Assembly: GCF_029239295.1 (NCBI RefSeq)
Contig: NZ_JAQZBC010000001.1
Coordinates: 124,001 to 188,000 of the forward strand
Source of the DNA: Sphingomonas sp.
GTDB lineage: Bacteria; Pseudomonadota; Alphaproteobacteria; Sphingomonadales; Sphingomonadaceae
DNA: 64,000 bases
Direction of reading: 5' to 3'
Shown: positions 27,792 through 37,257 of the stretch, piece by piece
Position numbering within the stretch: position 1 is the first letter of the stretch
Layout: each line of letters starts with the position of its first letter
Notes under the pieces: model-generated
What the model was told of the DNA's origin: nothing
Seen by the model: the letters and a program-made list of their open reading frames with translations, nothing else
The model's database searches: none
Position numbers and translations under genes: made by a program

Positions 27792-28859
27792 CTAGCGCCT
27801 GGGGAGCTGAGCGGTCGGATCGACCGGACTGCGGCCCTTCCGCAGTTCGAAGTGGAGTTCGGGCTGATCAGCGAAACCGGTTTCGCCTGACAGTGCGATC
27901 GTCTGCCCCTTCTTCACCGCCTGCCCGCGCTGGACGAGAAGCTTGGACGCATGGCCATAGACGCTGGTCCAGTTCTCGCCATGGCGCACGATGATCAGCC
28001 CGCCCAGCGCGGCGATGCCGTCACCGACATAAGCGACCGTTCCGTCGGCGGCGGCCTTGACCGGCGTCTCCGCGGGTACCGCGATCTTGATGCCGTTATT
28101 GCGCTGCCCGCTGGCGCCGGCGCCGAAGCGCGCGACGATCCGGCCATCGACCGGCCATATGAAGCGGCCGGGGCTGCTGGTGGGCGCAGCGACCGCCGCG
28201 GTGGAGGGCAGGACACGTCGCGGTGTTGCGACCGGTTTTGCTGGCGCCTGGTTCTCGGCGATCGCCGGCTCACCCCCGGTGATGATGTCATCGATGTCGA
28301 GGCGGAAAGCGGCGGCGCGCTCGGCCGCACTGCGCGGACGCGAGTCGCCGGGGATCAGGATCCGTTGGCCGGTTCGCAGGATGTACGGCTCGCTGAGGTC
28401 GTTGGCGGCGACGATGTTCGACCATTCGACGCCATAGGTGCGCGCGATAGCGATTCCGGTCTGGCCCGAGCGGACGAGGTGGTAGCGGCCACCGGGAATA
28501 CGGAGTCGCTGCCCCGCGTAGATGACGAAGGGCGCGGACAGTCCGTTGGCGCGGGCGATCGCCTCCGATCCGGCGCCAGTCCGCTCGGCGATGGCGCGGA
28601 GCGAATCGCCCGAGCGGACGACATAGGTCTGCTCCTCGATTTGGCGGGCATCGTCGGGAACCCCGCGCGACTCCCAGGCCGGGGCCGGGGCCGGGAGCTG
28701 ATCCACCTCTTCCTGCGGTCGCTGATCGCCGCGCGGGGGCGTATGGCTGCCGCGGGAATCTGGCCGCGGCGGTGCCGGTCGGCTGGGTCGATCGACCGAG
28801 GGGATGCATCCCGCCAGCGCAAATGCGAGCGGCAGCGCGAGCGGGATCCGGTTCGTCAT
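27792..28859 (-). CDS. LysM/M23-domain lipoprotein with degenerate peptidase site (NlpD/EnvC-like)
   Basis: A 355-residue outer-envelope protein. The signal ends ALAGC, a lipobox giving a lipidated Cys. Two LysM repeats follow (TYVVRSGDSLRAIAERTG and RYHLVRSGQTGIAIARTYG, about residues 75-170), then a proline-rich linker and an M23 domain. In the M23 part the first zinc ligands (normally H-x-G-x-D) read NNGIKIAV, and the HxH motif is reduced to ELHFEL; only VYGHAS is kept. This matches NlpD/EnvC, which do not cut peptidoglycan but activate amidases at division. An adjacent pcm gene, common near nlpD, is not seen; serS is directly upstream instead. Confidence 0.88.
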   Translation of the reverse strand: MTNRIPLALPLAFALAGCIPSVDRPSRPAPPRPDSRGSHTPPRGDQRPQEEVDQLPAPAPAWESRGVPDDARQIEEQTYVVRSGDSLRAIAERTGAGSEAIARANGLSAPFVIYAGQRLRIPGGRYHLVRSGQTGIAIARTYGVEWSNIVAANDLSEPYILRTGQRILIPGDSRPRSAAERAAAFRLDIDDIITGGEPAIAENQAPAKPVATPRRVLPSTAAVAAPTSSPGRFIWPVDGRIVARFGAGASGQRNNGIKIAVPAETPVKAAADGTVAYVGDGIAALGGLIIVRHGENWTSVYGHASKLLVQRGQAVKKGQTIALSGETGFADQPELHFELRKGRSPVDPTAQLPRR

Positions 28860-28881
28860 TGCCGCTGCATTAACCCTAGTC

Positions 28882-30159
28882 TTACCGCGGCTCCAGACGG
28901 TTCAGCCCGCCCAGATACGGCTGGAGGACCGCCGGCACGGCGACCGAGCCGTCGGCCTGCTGGTAATTCTCGAGGATCGCCACGATCGTCCGGCCGATCA
29001 CCAGGCCGGAGCCGTTCAGCGTGTGGACGAAGCGGGTTGTCTTTTCGCCTTCCGGACGGAAGCGGGCATTCATGCGGCGCGCCTGGAAATCGGTGCAGGT
29101 CGAGCAGGAGGAGATCTCGCGATAGCGGTCCTGCCCCGGCAGCCACACTTCGATGTCATAGGTGCGGGCAGCGGAGAAGCCCATGTCGCCGGTGCACAGC
29201 TTCATGCGGCGGAACGGCAGTTCGAGGCGCGCCAGCACGTCCTCCGCCGCTGCGGTCATCCGCTCATGCTCCGCCTCCGATTGATCCGGCTCGACGATCG
29301 AGACCATCTCGGCCTTGTCGAACTGATGCTGGCGGATGAAGCCGCGCGTATCGCGGCCCGCCGCGCCCGCTTCCGAGCGGAAGCAGGGGGTGAGGGCGGT
29401 GAAGCGCAGCGGCAGATCGGTGGAAGAAAGGATCTTCTCGCGCACGATGTTGGTGAGGCTGACCTCGCTGGTCGGGATCAGCCAGCGACCATCGGTGGTG
29501 CGGAACAAATCCTCGGCGAATTTCGGCAACTGGCCGGTGCCAAACATCGTCTCGTCACGCACCAGCAGCGGCGGGATGACTTCCTCATAGCCATAGTCGC
29601 GCGTCAGAACGTCGAGGCCGAACTGGCCCAGTGCCCGGGCAAGTTTGGCGACATGGCCGCGCACCAGCGTGAAACGCGCGCCGGCCAGCAGCGCACCGGT
29701 TTCGAAATCGAGGCCAAGCTCCGGGCCGATCGCGTCATGCTCGCGGACTGCAAAGTCGAACACCGGAGGCTGGCCGCGTTCGTGGATCAGCTGATTGTCA
29801 TTCTCGTCGGCCCCATCGGGCACGTCAGCGAGCGGAAGATTGGGCAGGCCGGCGAGCAGGCTGTCGAGCTCCCCGCCGAGCCGGGCTTCCTCAGCCTCCA
29901 GCTCGGGCAGGCGCTGCTTCAGCGTGGCGACTTCCGCCATCAGCGCCGCGGCGGTTTCCTCGTCCTTCTTCGCCTTGGCCGCACCGATCGCCTTCGACGC
30001 CTCGTTACGGCGCGCCTGCCCGACCTGAAGCTCGGTCACCACCTCTCGGCGGCGGCGATCGAGATCGAGGATGGTGGCGGCCTCCGCAGGCTTGCCACGG
30101 CGCGCCATGGCGGCGTCGAAGGCGGCGGGTTCGTCACGGATCAGGCGAATGTCGAGCAT
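28882..30159 (-). CDS. serS: Seryl-tRNA synthetase
   Basis: Charges tRNA-Ser (and tRNA-Sec where present). 425 residues, class II. The N-terminal coiled-coil arm ([32 protein letters not shown] and the Glu-rich second helix) binds the long variable arm. Motif 2 is [23 protein letters not shown] and motif 3 lies in the C-terminal [18 protein letters not shown]. It is 22 bp upstream of the LysM/M23 gene, so the two are probably co-transcribed. Confidence 0.97.
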   Translation of the reverse strand: MLDIRLIRDEPAAFDAAMARRGKPAEAATILDLDRRRREVVTELQVGQARRNEASKAIGAAKAKKDEETAAALMAEVATLKQRLPELEAEEARLGGELDSLLAGLPNLPLADVPDGADENDNQLIHERGQPPVFDFAVREHDAIGPELGLDFETGALLAGARFTLVRGHVAKLARALGQFGLDVLTRDYGYEEVIPPLLVRDETMFGTGQLPKFAEDLFRTTDGRWLIPTSEVSLTNIVREKILSSTDLPLRFTALTPCFRSEAGAAGRDTRGFIRQHQFDKAEMVSIVEPDQSEAEHERMTAAAEDVLARLELPFRRMKLCTGDMGFSAARTYDIEVWLPGQDRYREISSCSTCTDFQARRMNARFRPEGEKTTRFVHTLNGSGLVIGRTIVAILENYQQADGSVAVPAVLQPYLGGLNRLEPR

Positions 30160-30296
30160 GGCGGGGGGCTATGCCGAGGGTGCGGGGTTCAGGCAAGCGG
30201 CGGCGGAGGGCACCTGTACAGGAGACGAAGAGGCAACCCGGCCGGCCGGCGGCGCGTTGGTTCGAACGACAGGCAATAAAACAGGAGACCTTGCTC

Positions 30297-30806
30297 ATGC
30301 ACGTGCCGCACAATTCCGTCGTTCTGGTCGCGGATGGCCGCAAGCTGCTGTTCCTGCGCAACGAGGGCGACGAGGTGCACCCGAACCTGACGGTCGAACA
30401 TGCCGAGGAACGGCCCAACCCGTCAGACCTTGATCAGAAGACCGACAAGGCAGGCCGGGCGTCGTCAACCCAATCTGGCCCTGGCGCTCCGTCGATCGCG
30501 CGCAACGGGTCGAACCATGCGCAGGGTTCCGGCGCGCAATTTGCGCCATCGCGAGGCTCGCTGGGCGAAACCGACTTCCACCAGCTGGAGGAGGACCGCT
30601 TCGCAGCCGACGCCGCGGAGCTGCTGAAGAAGCGCGCCTTTTCCAACGAATATGATTCGCTGATCGTGATTGCGCCGCCCAAGACGCTCGGTGAATTGCG
30701 TAAACACTATCACAAGGAAGTGACCGATCGATTGTCGGGAGAGCTTGCGAAGGACCTGACCGGTCACCCGATCACCGATATCGAAAAGGCGCTGCTCGAC
30801 GCTTGA
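30297..30806 (+). CDS. Host-attachment-family protein (PF10116 type)
   Basis: A 169-residue soluble protein of the family first named for Agrobacterium attachment. It begins MHVPHNSVVLVADGRKLLFLRNEGDE, the usual first strand and turn, has a Gly/Ser/Gln-rich central loop, and ends with FSNEYDSLIVIAPPKTLGELRKHYHKEV, the family's best conserved part, then LAKDLTGHPITDIEKAL. The ATG at 30297 has GGAG 9 nt upstream, so the frame extension to 30171 is discarded. The fold resembles eRF1 domain families, hinting at an RNA or ribosome link, but function is undetermined. An intrinsic terminator follows. Confidence 0.88.
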   Translation: MHVPHNSVVLVADGRKLLFLRNEGDEVHPNLTVEHAEERPNPSDLDQKTDKAGRASSTQSGPGAPSIARNGSNHAQGSGAQFAPSRGSLGETDFHQLEEDRFAADAAELLKKRAFSNEYDSLIVIAPPKTLGELRKHYHKEVTDRLSGELAKDLTGHPITDIEKALLDA

Positions 30807-30836
30807 GCCACCGCAGCGCCTGACCGATTAATGCAG

Positions 30837-30875
30837 AAAGGGCGGCACTCCCGATCAGGAGCGCCGCCCTTTCTT
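30837..30875 (+). terminator. Rho-independent terminator after the attachment-family gene
   Basis: AAAGGGCGGC pairs with GCCGCCCTTT and, past one A/C mismatch, CTCC with GGAG around a 6-nt loop; CTT follows. The symmetric A/T ends make it suited to serve both this gene and the convergent gene at 30903-31748. Confidence 0.85.
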
Positions 30876-30902
30876 GCGCCATGTCGCCAAGTGAGGGAGC
30901 GT

Positions 30903-31748
30903 TCAGCCGGCCGGCTGCACCTTCTTGGCGAAGCGGCGCCGCGCGACGAGGGCAGCGGCAGCCGCGCCGAAGAGGATCATCATCGGCGGCGCGGGGACCG
31001 GCGACGGGTTGCCGCTGCTGTTGCCATGATGCCCGCCGTTCGAGGACCAGCCCTTCGACGAGGAACCCCATCCCTTGGACGACGAGCCCCAGCCCTTCGA
31101 AGACGAGCCGTAGGATGAGCTCGAGGTGGAGCCGGAAGTCGAACCCGACGTGGACGACGACGTCGAAGAGGAAGTGGACGATCCCGTGGACGTCGAGGAC
31201 GAGGTCGACGAACCGCCGGTGGAGGTGGATGTCGAGGAGCCGCCGGTGGACGTAGAGGTCGATGAGCCACCGGTGGAGGTGGACGACCCACCCGACGATG
31301 TGGAGGTTGACCCGCCGCTGGAGCTGGACGTGGAGGAGATCACGATCCCGCTCGAACCTGATCCGCCCGATCCGCCGAAGAACCCACCAGCGAAGAAGCC
31401 GCCGCCGCCAAAGCCGCCGCCCCAGCCGCCGCCGACGATCGGCGCGACATCACCGCCGCCCGATACGACCGATGGCGCAGGAGGCAGCGGAACGGGAATG
31501 GGGGCCGCCTGCGAGGCGACGGTCACGACCGTCGGCGCGCAGACCGGCGGGGTCGCCGCCCGGACGACGCGGCGGACGGTGCTCTTGCGCGGTACGCGTT
31601 TGACGACCTTCTTCGGCGCGGTTTTCACGAACTTGGTGTACGAACTGCGCGCCTTCTGGGTTTCGGCGACGTGAACCGCGCCCCCGCCCACGATTGCACC
31701 GCCAACGGTGCAAGCGCAGAGTTTCGCCAAAGCCATCCGCACCGACAT
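30903..31748 (-). CDS. Exported Ser/Gly/Thr-repeat protein with PEP-CTERM-like tail
   Basis: A 281-residue low-complexity surface or matrix candidate. The N-terminus (MALAKLCACTVGGAIVGGG) is a signal or anchor; a basic stretch (TAPKKVVKRVPRKSTVRRVV) follows. Residues about 100-240 are nearly all Gly, Ser and Thr, with units of SSTSTSTGG and later SSKGWG copies. The C-terminus VPAPPMMILFGAAAAALVARRRFAKK is a VPxP motif, hydrophobic span and Arg cluster, the layout of the PEP-CTERM exosortase sorting signal. Such proteins are often exported with exopolysaccharide. Repeat length probably varies between strains. No exosortase gene is in the window. Confidence 0.8.
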   Translation of the reverse strand: MSVRMALAKLCACTVGGAIVGGGAVHVAETQKARSSYTKFVKTAPKKVVKRVPRKSTVRRVVRAATPPVCAPTVVTVASQAAPIPVPLPPAPSVVSGGGDVAPIVGGGWGGGFGGGGFFAGGFFGGSGGSGSSGIVISSTSSSSGGSTSTSSGGSSTSTGGSSTSTSTGGSSTSTSTGGSSTSSSTSTGSSTSSSTSSSTSGSTSGSTSSSSYGSSSKGWGSSSKGWGSSSKGWSSNGGHHGNSSGNPSPVPAPPMMILFGAAAAALVARRRFAKKVQPAG

Positions 31749-31986
31749 GATGTCACTTTCTCATTCTGGTGGTGACCCTCAGGCCGCCTATGTTCTTCAA
31801 AAGCGTTGCTGCCCCTGTGCGCTCAAGGTGCAGAACAAAGCCTTAAACTCAACAGCAATGGATCGTCTTATCGTCCAATAACCCGTAAAATCCGCAGTGG
31901 CAGCGCGCAATTTTGCGTCATCGTGTCAGTCCGGGACATCGATCGAGCCGTTAATTCGTTCATGTCGGCGCAAGCGAATATCAAAT

Positions 31987-32014
31987 AAGCACTTTTATAC
32001 GCTTGCGAGTGCTT
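31987..32014. repeat. Perfect inverted repeat AAGCACT-N14-AGTGCTT
   Basis: The arms are 7 bp and perfectly complementary. The right arm overlaps the putative dksA -35 box by 2 bp, so a bound protein could control dksA. The regulator is unknown. Confidence 0.45.
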
Positions 32015-32041
32015 GTCGGTTGTCTGCTGCGCGTCTATAGG
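32013..32041 (+). promoter_or_regulatory. dksA: Putative sigma70-type promoter of dksA
   Basis: TTGTCG and TATAGG are separated by exactly 17 bp, about 58 bp before the dksA ATG. The leader then contains a GCCCC/GGGGC hairpin. Match is 4 of 6 in each box. Confidence 0.5.
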
Positions 32042-32098
32042 CCCCCTCCGGGGCGCGGTGGTGCTACGACACCCTGACGCGGGCGGGGAGATAGGTCG

Positions 32099-32560
32099 AT
32101 GGCGACGGCGTACAATCGCGTGGATCAGATAGACCCAGCAGCCCTAGGGGCTGCAAACGACGACGGTTATCGTCCCAGTCCGGAAGAACCGTTCATGAAT
32201 CCCCGACAGCAGGAATATTTTCGTGCCAAGCTGTTGGCTTGGAAGGATGCGATCCTTCGGGAATCGCAAGGCACGCTGTCGCAGCTTCAGGTCGATTCGC
32301 TGCGCGAGGCTGACCTGAACGACCGCGCGTCGAGCGAGACCGATTGGTCGATCGAACTGCGCACGCGGGATCGGCAGCGCAAGTTGATTGGCAAGATCGA
32401 GGCGGCGCTGCGGCGGATCGACGATGGCGAATATGGCTATTGCGAAGTGACCGGGGAGCCGATCAGCTTGGGCCGGCTCGAGGCGCGTCCGATCGCGACC
32501 ATGACCGTCGAGGCGCAGGAGCGGCACGAACGCAACGAAAAGATTTCGCGCGAGGACTAG
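32099..32560 (+). CDS. dksA: RNA polymerase-binding transcription factor DksA
   Basis: Binds the RNA polymerase secondary channel and mediates the stringent response with ppGpp. 153 residues: a variable N-terminal ~35, a long coiled coil whose tip carries Asp72, Asp75 and Ala77 (DLNDRA, the functional DxxDxA), and a C-terminal region YGYCEVTGEPISLGRLEARP. Of the four zinc cysteines of classical DksA only Cys115 remains; the others are Thr or Ser/Ala. Such zinc-free DksA forms are known and still function, and are insensitive to zinc limitation or thiol oxidation. GGGGAG precedes the ATG. Confidence 0.93.
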   Translation: MATAYNRVDQIDPAALGAANDDGYRPSPEEPFMNPRQQEYFRAKLLAWKDAILRESQGTLSQLQVDSLREADLNDRASSETDWSIELRTRDRQRKLIGKIEAALRRIDDGEYGYCEVTGEPISLGRLEARPIATMTVEAQERHERNEKISRED

Positions 32561-32703
32561 CGCTGCCCTTTCGGGCGATGCTGCGCGCTGCATTGCTGCG
32601 ATTCCACGGCGCGTGAGTGCGATTTCAAGACTGGTCCTAAATGGCACAGTCTGGCGGCAGTTCGTTTGCATTTCGTAAACACATGCTGGAATAGTCCTCG
32701 CCC

Positions 32704-33075
32704 ATGGACTCCCCTTCCACGAGCATCTTCCTGGACGATTCCAACACGGCCGCGACCGGCGACCGCGGGCGTGACAGCCTGCTGCTGCTGGCGCGTCTGA
32801 AGGTGGAAGGCATGCCGAATGACCTGTCGGTGCGGGTGCGCAACCTGTCGGCCGGTGGCCTGATGGCAGAGCTTCCCGAGCCGGTGTCGCCGGAGTCTGC
32901 TGTCCAGATCGAACTGCGCGGGATTGGGCTGGTCTCTGGTCGGGTCGCGTGGCAGACGGAGGGACGGGCCGGTATCGCCTTTGATCGCCCGATCGATCCG
33001 CAGCGCGCGCGCAAGCCGGTCAGCAGCGGCAATCCTGACCAGTCCGAGCCACGGACGATGCGCTTCCCCGGCTGA
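32704..33075 (+). CDS. PilZ-domain protein
   Basis: A 123-residue single PilZ domain, a c-di-GMP receptor fold. The core is R-V-R-N-L-S-A-G-G-L-M (the N/DxSxxG part) followed by strands ending GRVAWQTEGRAGIAFD. The upstream Arg pair (RxxxR) is only partly recognisable (R in LLLLARLKVEG), so binding of c-di-GMP is uncertain. It lies between dksA and tRNA-Leu. A GGDEF/EAL enzyme is encoded at 54882-56795, but no local partner is adjacent. Confidence 0.85.
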   Translation: MDSPSTSIFLDDSNTAATGDRGRDSLLLLARLKVEGMPNDLSVRVRNLSAGGLMAELPEPVSPESAVQIELRGIGLVSGRVAWQTEGRAGIAFDRPIDPQRARKPVSSGNPDQSEPRTMRFPG

Positions 33076-33201
33076 TCGGATTTCACGCGCCCCGGTGGGA
33101 AGATAGGGAAGGCGAGTTGCGGCTAACGATAAAGTAACAGCAACGCCGATCGCGGGCTGGACGGGATAACCCGGTTCATGCCAAAGGCGCGCTCCGGGCA
33201 C

Positions 33202-33288
33202 GCGGGTGTGGCGGAATTGGTAGACGCAGCGGACTCAAAATCCGCCTCTGGCAACAGATTGTCGGTTCGAGTCCGACCACCCGTACCA
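33202..33288 (+). tRNA. tRNA-Leu(CAA)
   Basis: 87 nt with the long variable arm of class II tRNAs. It begins GCGGGTGTGGCGGAATTGG, the anticodon arm is GCGGA-CTCAAAA-TCCGC (anticodon CAA), the T-arm has GGTTCGAGTCC, and it ends CACCCGT-A-CCA with CCA encoded. The first acceptor pair is a G-T wobble. Confidence 0.96.
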
Positions 33289-33333
33289 CAAGCCGGCTCG
33301 ACGCCGGCGGCCCCATCGGGCATCGCGCGGCCA

Positions 33334-33849
33334 ATGTCCGCAATTTCCCTGCTTCGCTCCCGTACCGCCCCCGCTCACGACACGGTCGATTCGGCCTTTG
33401 CCGCCCATGACTTTGCCGATCCCGCTGCCTACCGCCGATTTCTATTGGCGCATGCGCGCGCGCTGCCCGCAGCGGAGGCGCGCGCCGCGCAGGTGTGGCC
33501 GGTGCTGCGACGGCGCACGCCGCTGCTTGCCGCAGACCTCGACGCACTGGGCGTCAATGTCGACCTGCCGATTGAAACCGTGTCGACGTCAGTCGCGGCT
33601 GCGTGGGGCGCCTTATACGTCGTGGAGGGATCGCGGCTGGGCGGTGGTTTGCTCGCGCGACGTGTCGCTGCCGGTATGCCGCATGCGTATCTGTCGGCCG
33701 TACATGAGCCGGGGGAGTGGCGGGCGATCCGGACCGCAATCGATCAGGCCGCCGCGGGACGGAACGACGAATGGCACGAGGCGATGATCACGGGTGCGCT
33801 TCAAACCTTCGAACTGTACGAAGCTGCGGCGCATGAACCCGCCGCATGA
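33334..33849 (+). CDS. bphO: Biliverdin-producing heme oxygenase (BphO type)
   Basis: Opens heme to biliverdin IXalpha, releasing iron and CO. 171 residues, short like other bacteriophytochrome-linked oxygenases. LLRSRTAPAHDTVD holds His15, the proximal heme ligand; YVVEGSRLGGGLLARRV is the distal helix with its flexible glycines. ATG at 33334 begins the homologous region; the frame extends back through tRNA-Leu and is discarded. It is convergent with a bacteriophytochrome gene 42 bp away, whose chromophore it would make. Confidence 0.92.
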   Translation: MSAISLLRSRTAPAHDTVDSAFAAHDFADPAAYRRFLLAHARALPAAEARAAQVWPVLRRRTPLLAADLDALGVNVDLPIETVSTSVAAAWGALYVVEGSRLGGGLLARRVAAGMPHAYLSAVHEPGEWRAIRTAIDQAAAGRNDEWHEAMITGALQTFELYEAAAHEPAA

Positions 33850-33891
33850 GCGTCGGTTCATTGCGTGCGGCCGGGCGCGGGATCTTCCCCG

Positions 33892-36027
33892 CTAAAGCGT
33901 ACCGTCCTCGATCGGCGCGGTCAGGATGGCGCGCAGGCCGGGGCTGTTGTCGGCATGATCCAGGGTGCCGTTGAGCCGCCCGACAACGGCCTGCATCATG
34001 CGGCTGCCAAAGCCGACACGGTCGCCGGAGACGCCGCCGCCATTATCCGCCACGATCAACCGGAAGCGATTGCGATACTGCTCCAGCGCGATGTCGATCG
34101 GGCCGGTCGTGCCCTCATAGGCATATTTTGTCGCGTTGATGACCAGCTCCGACGCGATCAGTCCCACACTGATCGCCCGATCGGTTGGAATCAGCAGTGG
34201 CGTCAGGTCGACCGTCATCTGCGAGGCCCATTCATGCCCCAGCGACCCGCGCAGATCCTGCACCAGCTCCTCAAGATAGCGGCCGAGATCCACCGTCTCG
34301 ATCTGATCGTCGCGGTACAGGCGACGATGGACCAGCGCGACCGCGGACAGGCGGGATCGGGCTTCGGTCAACTGGTCGGCAACTTGTCCCGGGCCGGCAT
34401 CACGTGCCTGTAGCGAGAGGAAGGCGGAGACGAGCTGGAGGCTGTTCTGGACGCGATGGTCCACCTCCTTCATCAGCACGTCCTTCTGCGCCAGCGCGCT
34501 ATCCTTGTCGGCGACGGCGCGCTCCAGTTCCTGAAACAGGCGCTGCCGCTCGCGCGAATCGCGTGCGTCGCGGAACGTCCGGCGCAGGCGATGCGTCGCT
34601 TCTATCTGTTCGAGCGTCCAGCGGCGCGAGCGCCCCCGCACGGTCTCACGCCACGATTCGAATGACGTCCGCGGCGTCAGGATAGCGAGCGGATCATGCC
34701 CGACGCCCTTGTGCGGGTTGCCGGCCCATTCAATTTCTTCGACCTCCTCGGCGCGGAACCAGAGCAGGATCGCCTGCTCCTCCGGGACCGGCACCGCCAG
34801 CAGGCCGCTTGCCTTGTCGGCAAACTCAGCGGCAGGCGGGTACTGGCTCGCCAGCATGTGCGTGACGAATGCTTCGGTGGTGTTCCGCTCGGCCAGCCAT
34901 TCGGCGATTGCCTCGACGTCGCGCTTTGCCGGGCATCGACCATAGCAATCGACGCCCTTGGCATGGACCAATGCTACGCCATCGGCGTCCAGCATGCGTT
35001 GAAGGTCATCGTGCCGATCGCCGACCGCGCGCGTCAGCGGCGGCGTCAAGGCGGGGGCCAGCGAATCCTCCGCGGCACGCAGCGCCAGCCGCTCGCGGTA
35101 GCTTTCCGCCTCCTCTTTTGCGCGGATCTGCCGCGCGAGGCCGCCCGCTAGCGTGGTAGCGGCCAGCCGGATGTCGATCGGCATCAGCTTGGCCGTACGG
35201 TTATGACAGGCGATCAACCCCCACAGCACGCCGTCCTTGACGATCGAGATCGACGCGGAGGCGCCGACGTCCATGTTGCGCAGGTAGTCGACGTGGATGG
35301 GGGAGACACTGCGGAGCGACGCGTCGCTCAGATCCGTGCCGCTATAATGCGCGGGGCGGATCGGCGCGGGCGAATAGCTCACGTCCGGGATCACCCGGGC
35401 GCGATTGCGAACGTACAGCGCGCGCGCCTGGCGCGGTATATCAGCGGCGGGGAAATGATGGTGCATGAACGTGCCCAGCGTCGGATCGCGATCCTCGCCC
35501 ACCACTCGGCCGGCTTCGTCATCAAGAAAGCGATACACCATGACGCGGTCGAACCCGGTCAGAGCGCGAAAGGCGCTGGCCGCGCGCGCGCACAACATCT
35601 GAAGGTTGCTCGCGCGTTCGAACCCCGCGGCGATGATGTCCATCCATGACAGGATGTCGCCAGCGAGCAGCGGCTCCGCGCCGGTCGGCTCCAGTTCAAC
35701 GATCACCTGCTCGCCGCCGCGATGGATTGCCACGTCGTACAGGCGATCTTCGATCTTCAGAGGATCGCCGCGAATGATCCCCCCAGGCCCAGCGAGGGTG
35801 GCGGCCATCCGTCCGGCGATATCCTGAGCCAGTAGCTGCGCGAGCGGAGCACCGAGCCAGCCGGTGCCAAACACTTCTTCCAGCGCGCCCGCACCGGCGA
35901 CGACCGTCAGCGTTTCCGGATCAGCGATGAGCAACAGGCCATGTGGCTGGATTGCTCCGGGGATATGGATCGGCTCGCGATCACATTCCGACAATGGGGG
36001 CGCGGCCCGCTCGCTTAGGCTCGCCAT
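33892..36027 (-). CDS. bphP: Bacteriophytochrome sensor histidine kinase
   Basis: Red/far-red photoreceptor of 711 residues. Cys15 (LSECDREPIHIPG) is the biliverdin-attachment cysteine in the N-terminal PAS region. The GAF domain has the ADIPRQARALYVRN segment (PASDIP motif) and SPIHVDYLRNMDVGASASISIVKDGVLWGLIACHN; PHY follows to about residue 500 with its tongue region around ESWRETVRGRSRRW. The kinase core is of the HisKA_2/HWE class: MKEVDHRVQNSLQLVSAFLSLQ contains the phospho-accepting His, and ELVINATKYAY starts the ATPase N-box. No response regulator gene is adjacent, so it phosphorylates one in trans. GGGGAAGG precedes the ATG. Confidence 0.95.
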   Translation of the reverse strand: MASLSERAAPPLSECDREPIHIPGAIQPHGLLLIADPETLTVVAGAGALEEVFGTGWLGAPLAQLLAQDIAGRMAATLAGPGGIIRGDPLKIEDRLYDVAIHRGGEQVIVELEPTGAEPLLAGDILSWMDIIAAGFERASNLQMLCARAASAFRALTGFDRVMVYRFLDDEAGRVVGEDRDPTLGTFMHHHFPAADIPRQARALYVRNRARVIPDVSYSPAPIRPAHYSGTDLSDASLRSVSPIHVDYLRNMDVGASASISIVKDGVLWGLIACHNRTAKLMPIDIRLAATTLAGGLARQIRAKEEAESYRERLALRAAEDSLAPALTPPLTRAVGDRHDDLQRMLDADGVALVHAKGVDCYGRCPAKRDVEAIAEWLAERNTTEAFVTHMLASQYPPAAEFADKASGLLAVPVPEEQAILLWFRAEEVEEIEWAGNPHKGVGHDPLAILTPRTSFESWRETVRGRSRRWTLEQIEATHRLRRTFRDARDSRERQRLFQELERAVADKDSALAQKDVLMKEVDHRVQNSLQLVSAFLSLQARDAGPGQVADQLTEARSRLSAVALVHRRLYRDDQIETVDLGRYLEELVQDLRGSLGHEWASQMTVDLTPLLIPTDRAISVGLIASELVINATKYAYEGTTGPIDIALEQYRNRFRLIVADNGGGVSGDRVGFGSRMMQAVVGRLNGTLDHADNSPGLRAILTAPIEDGTL

Positions 36028-36107
36028 GACCTTCCCCTAACACCACAAGAGGAGTTCGCATGGCGTACTCGAACGAGCCGCGCAACTGATCCAGGTTATA
36101 TCCGTTG

Positions 36108-37250
<1,143 letters not shown>

Positions 37251-37257
37251 CTACCGA

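Larger units (their letters stand above)
31749..32098. other. Divergent intergenic region between the PEP-CTERM-like gene and dksA
   Basis: About 350 bp, AT-richer than its surroundings, without a convincing gene. It holds promoters for both sides. On the dksA side there is a 7-bp inverted repeat and a -35/-10 pair, listed separately. A frame from 31806 to 31988 is open but has no ribosome site or recognisable product. Confidence 0.6.

Noticed and set aside
31126-31674. Plus-strand frame encoding a highly acidic Val/Asp/Glu/Pro-repeat protein
   Set aside because: It is the mirror of the Gly/Ser/Thr repeats on the minus strand; the minus-strand protein has a signal, a sorting tail and a terminator, the plus frame has none.
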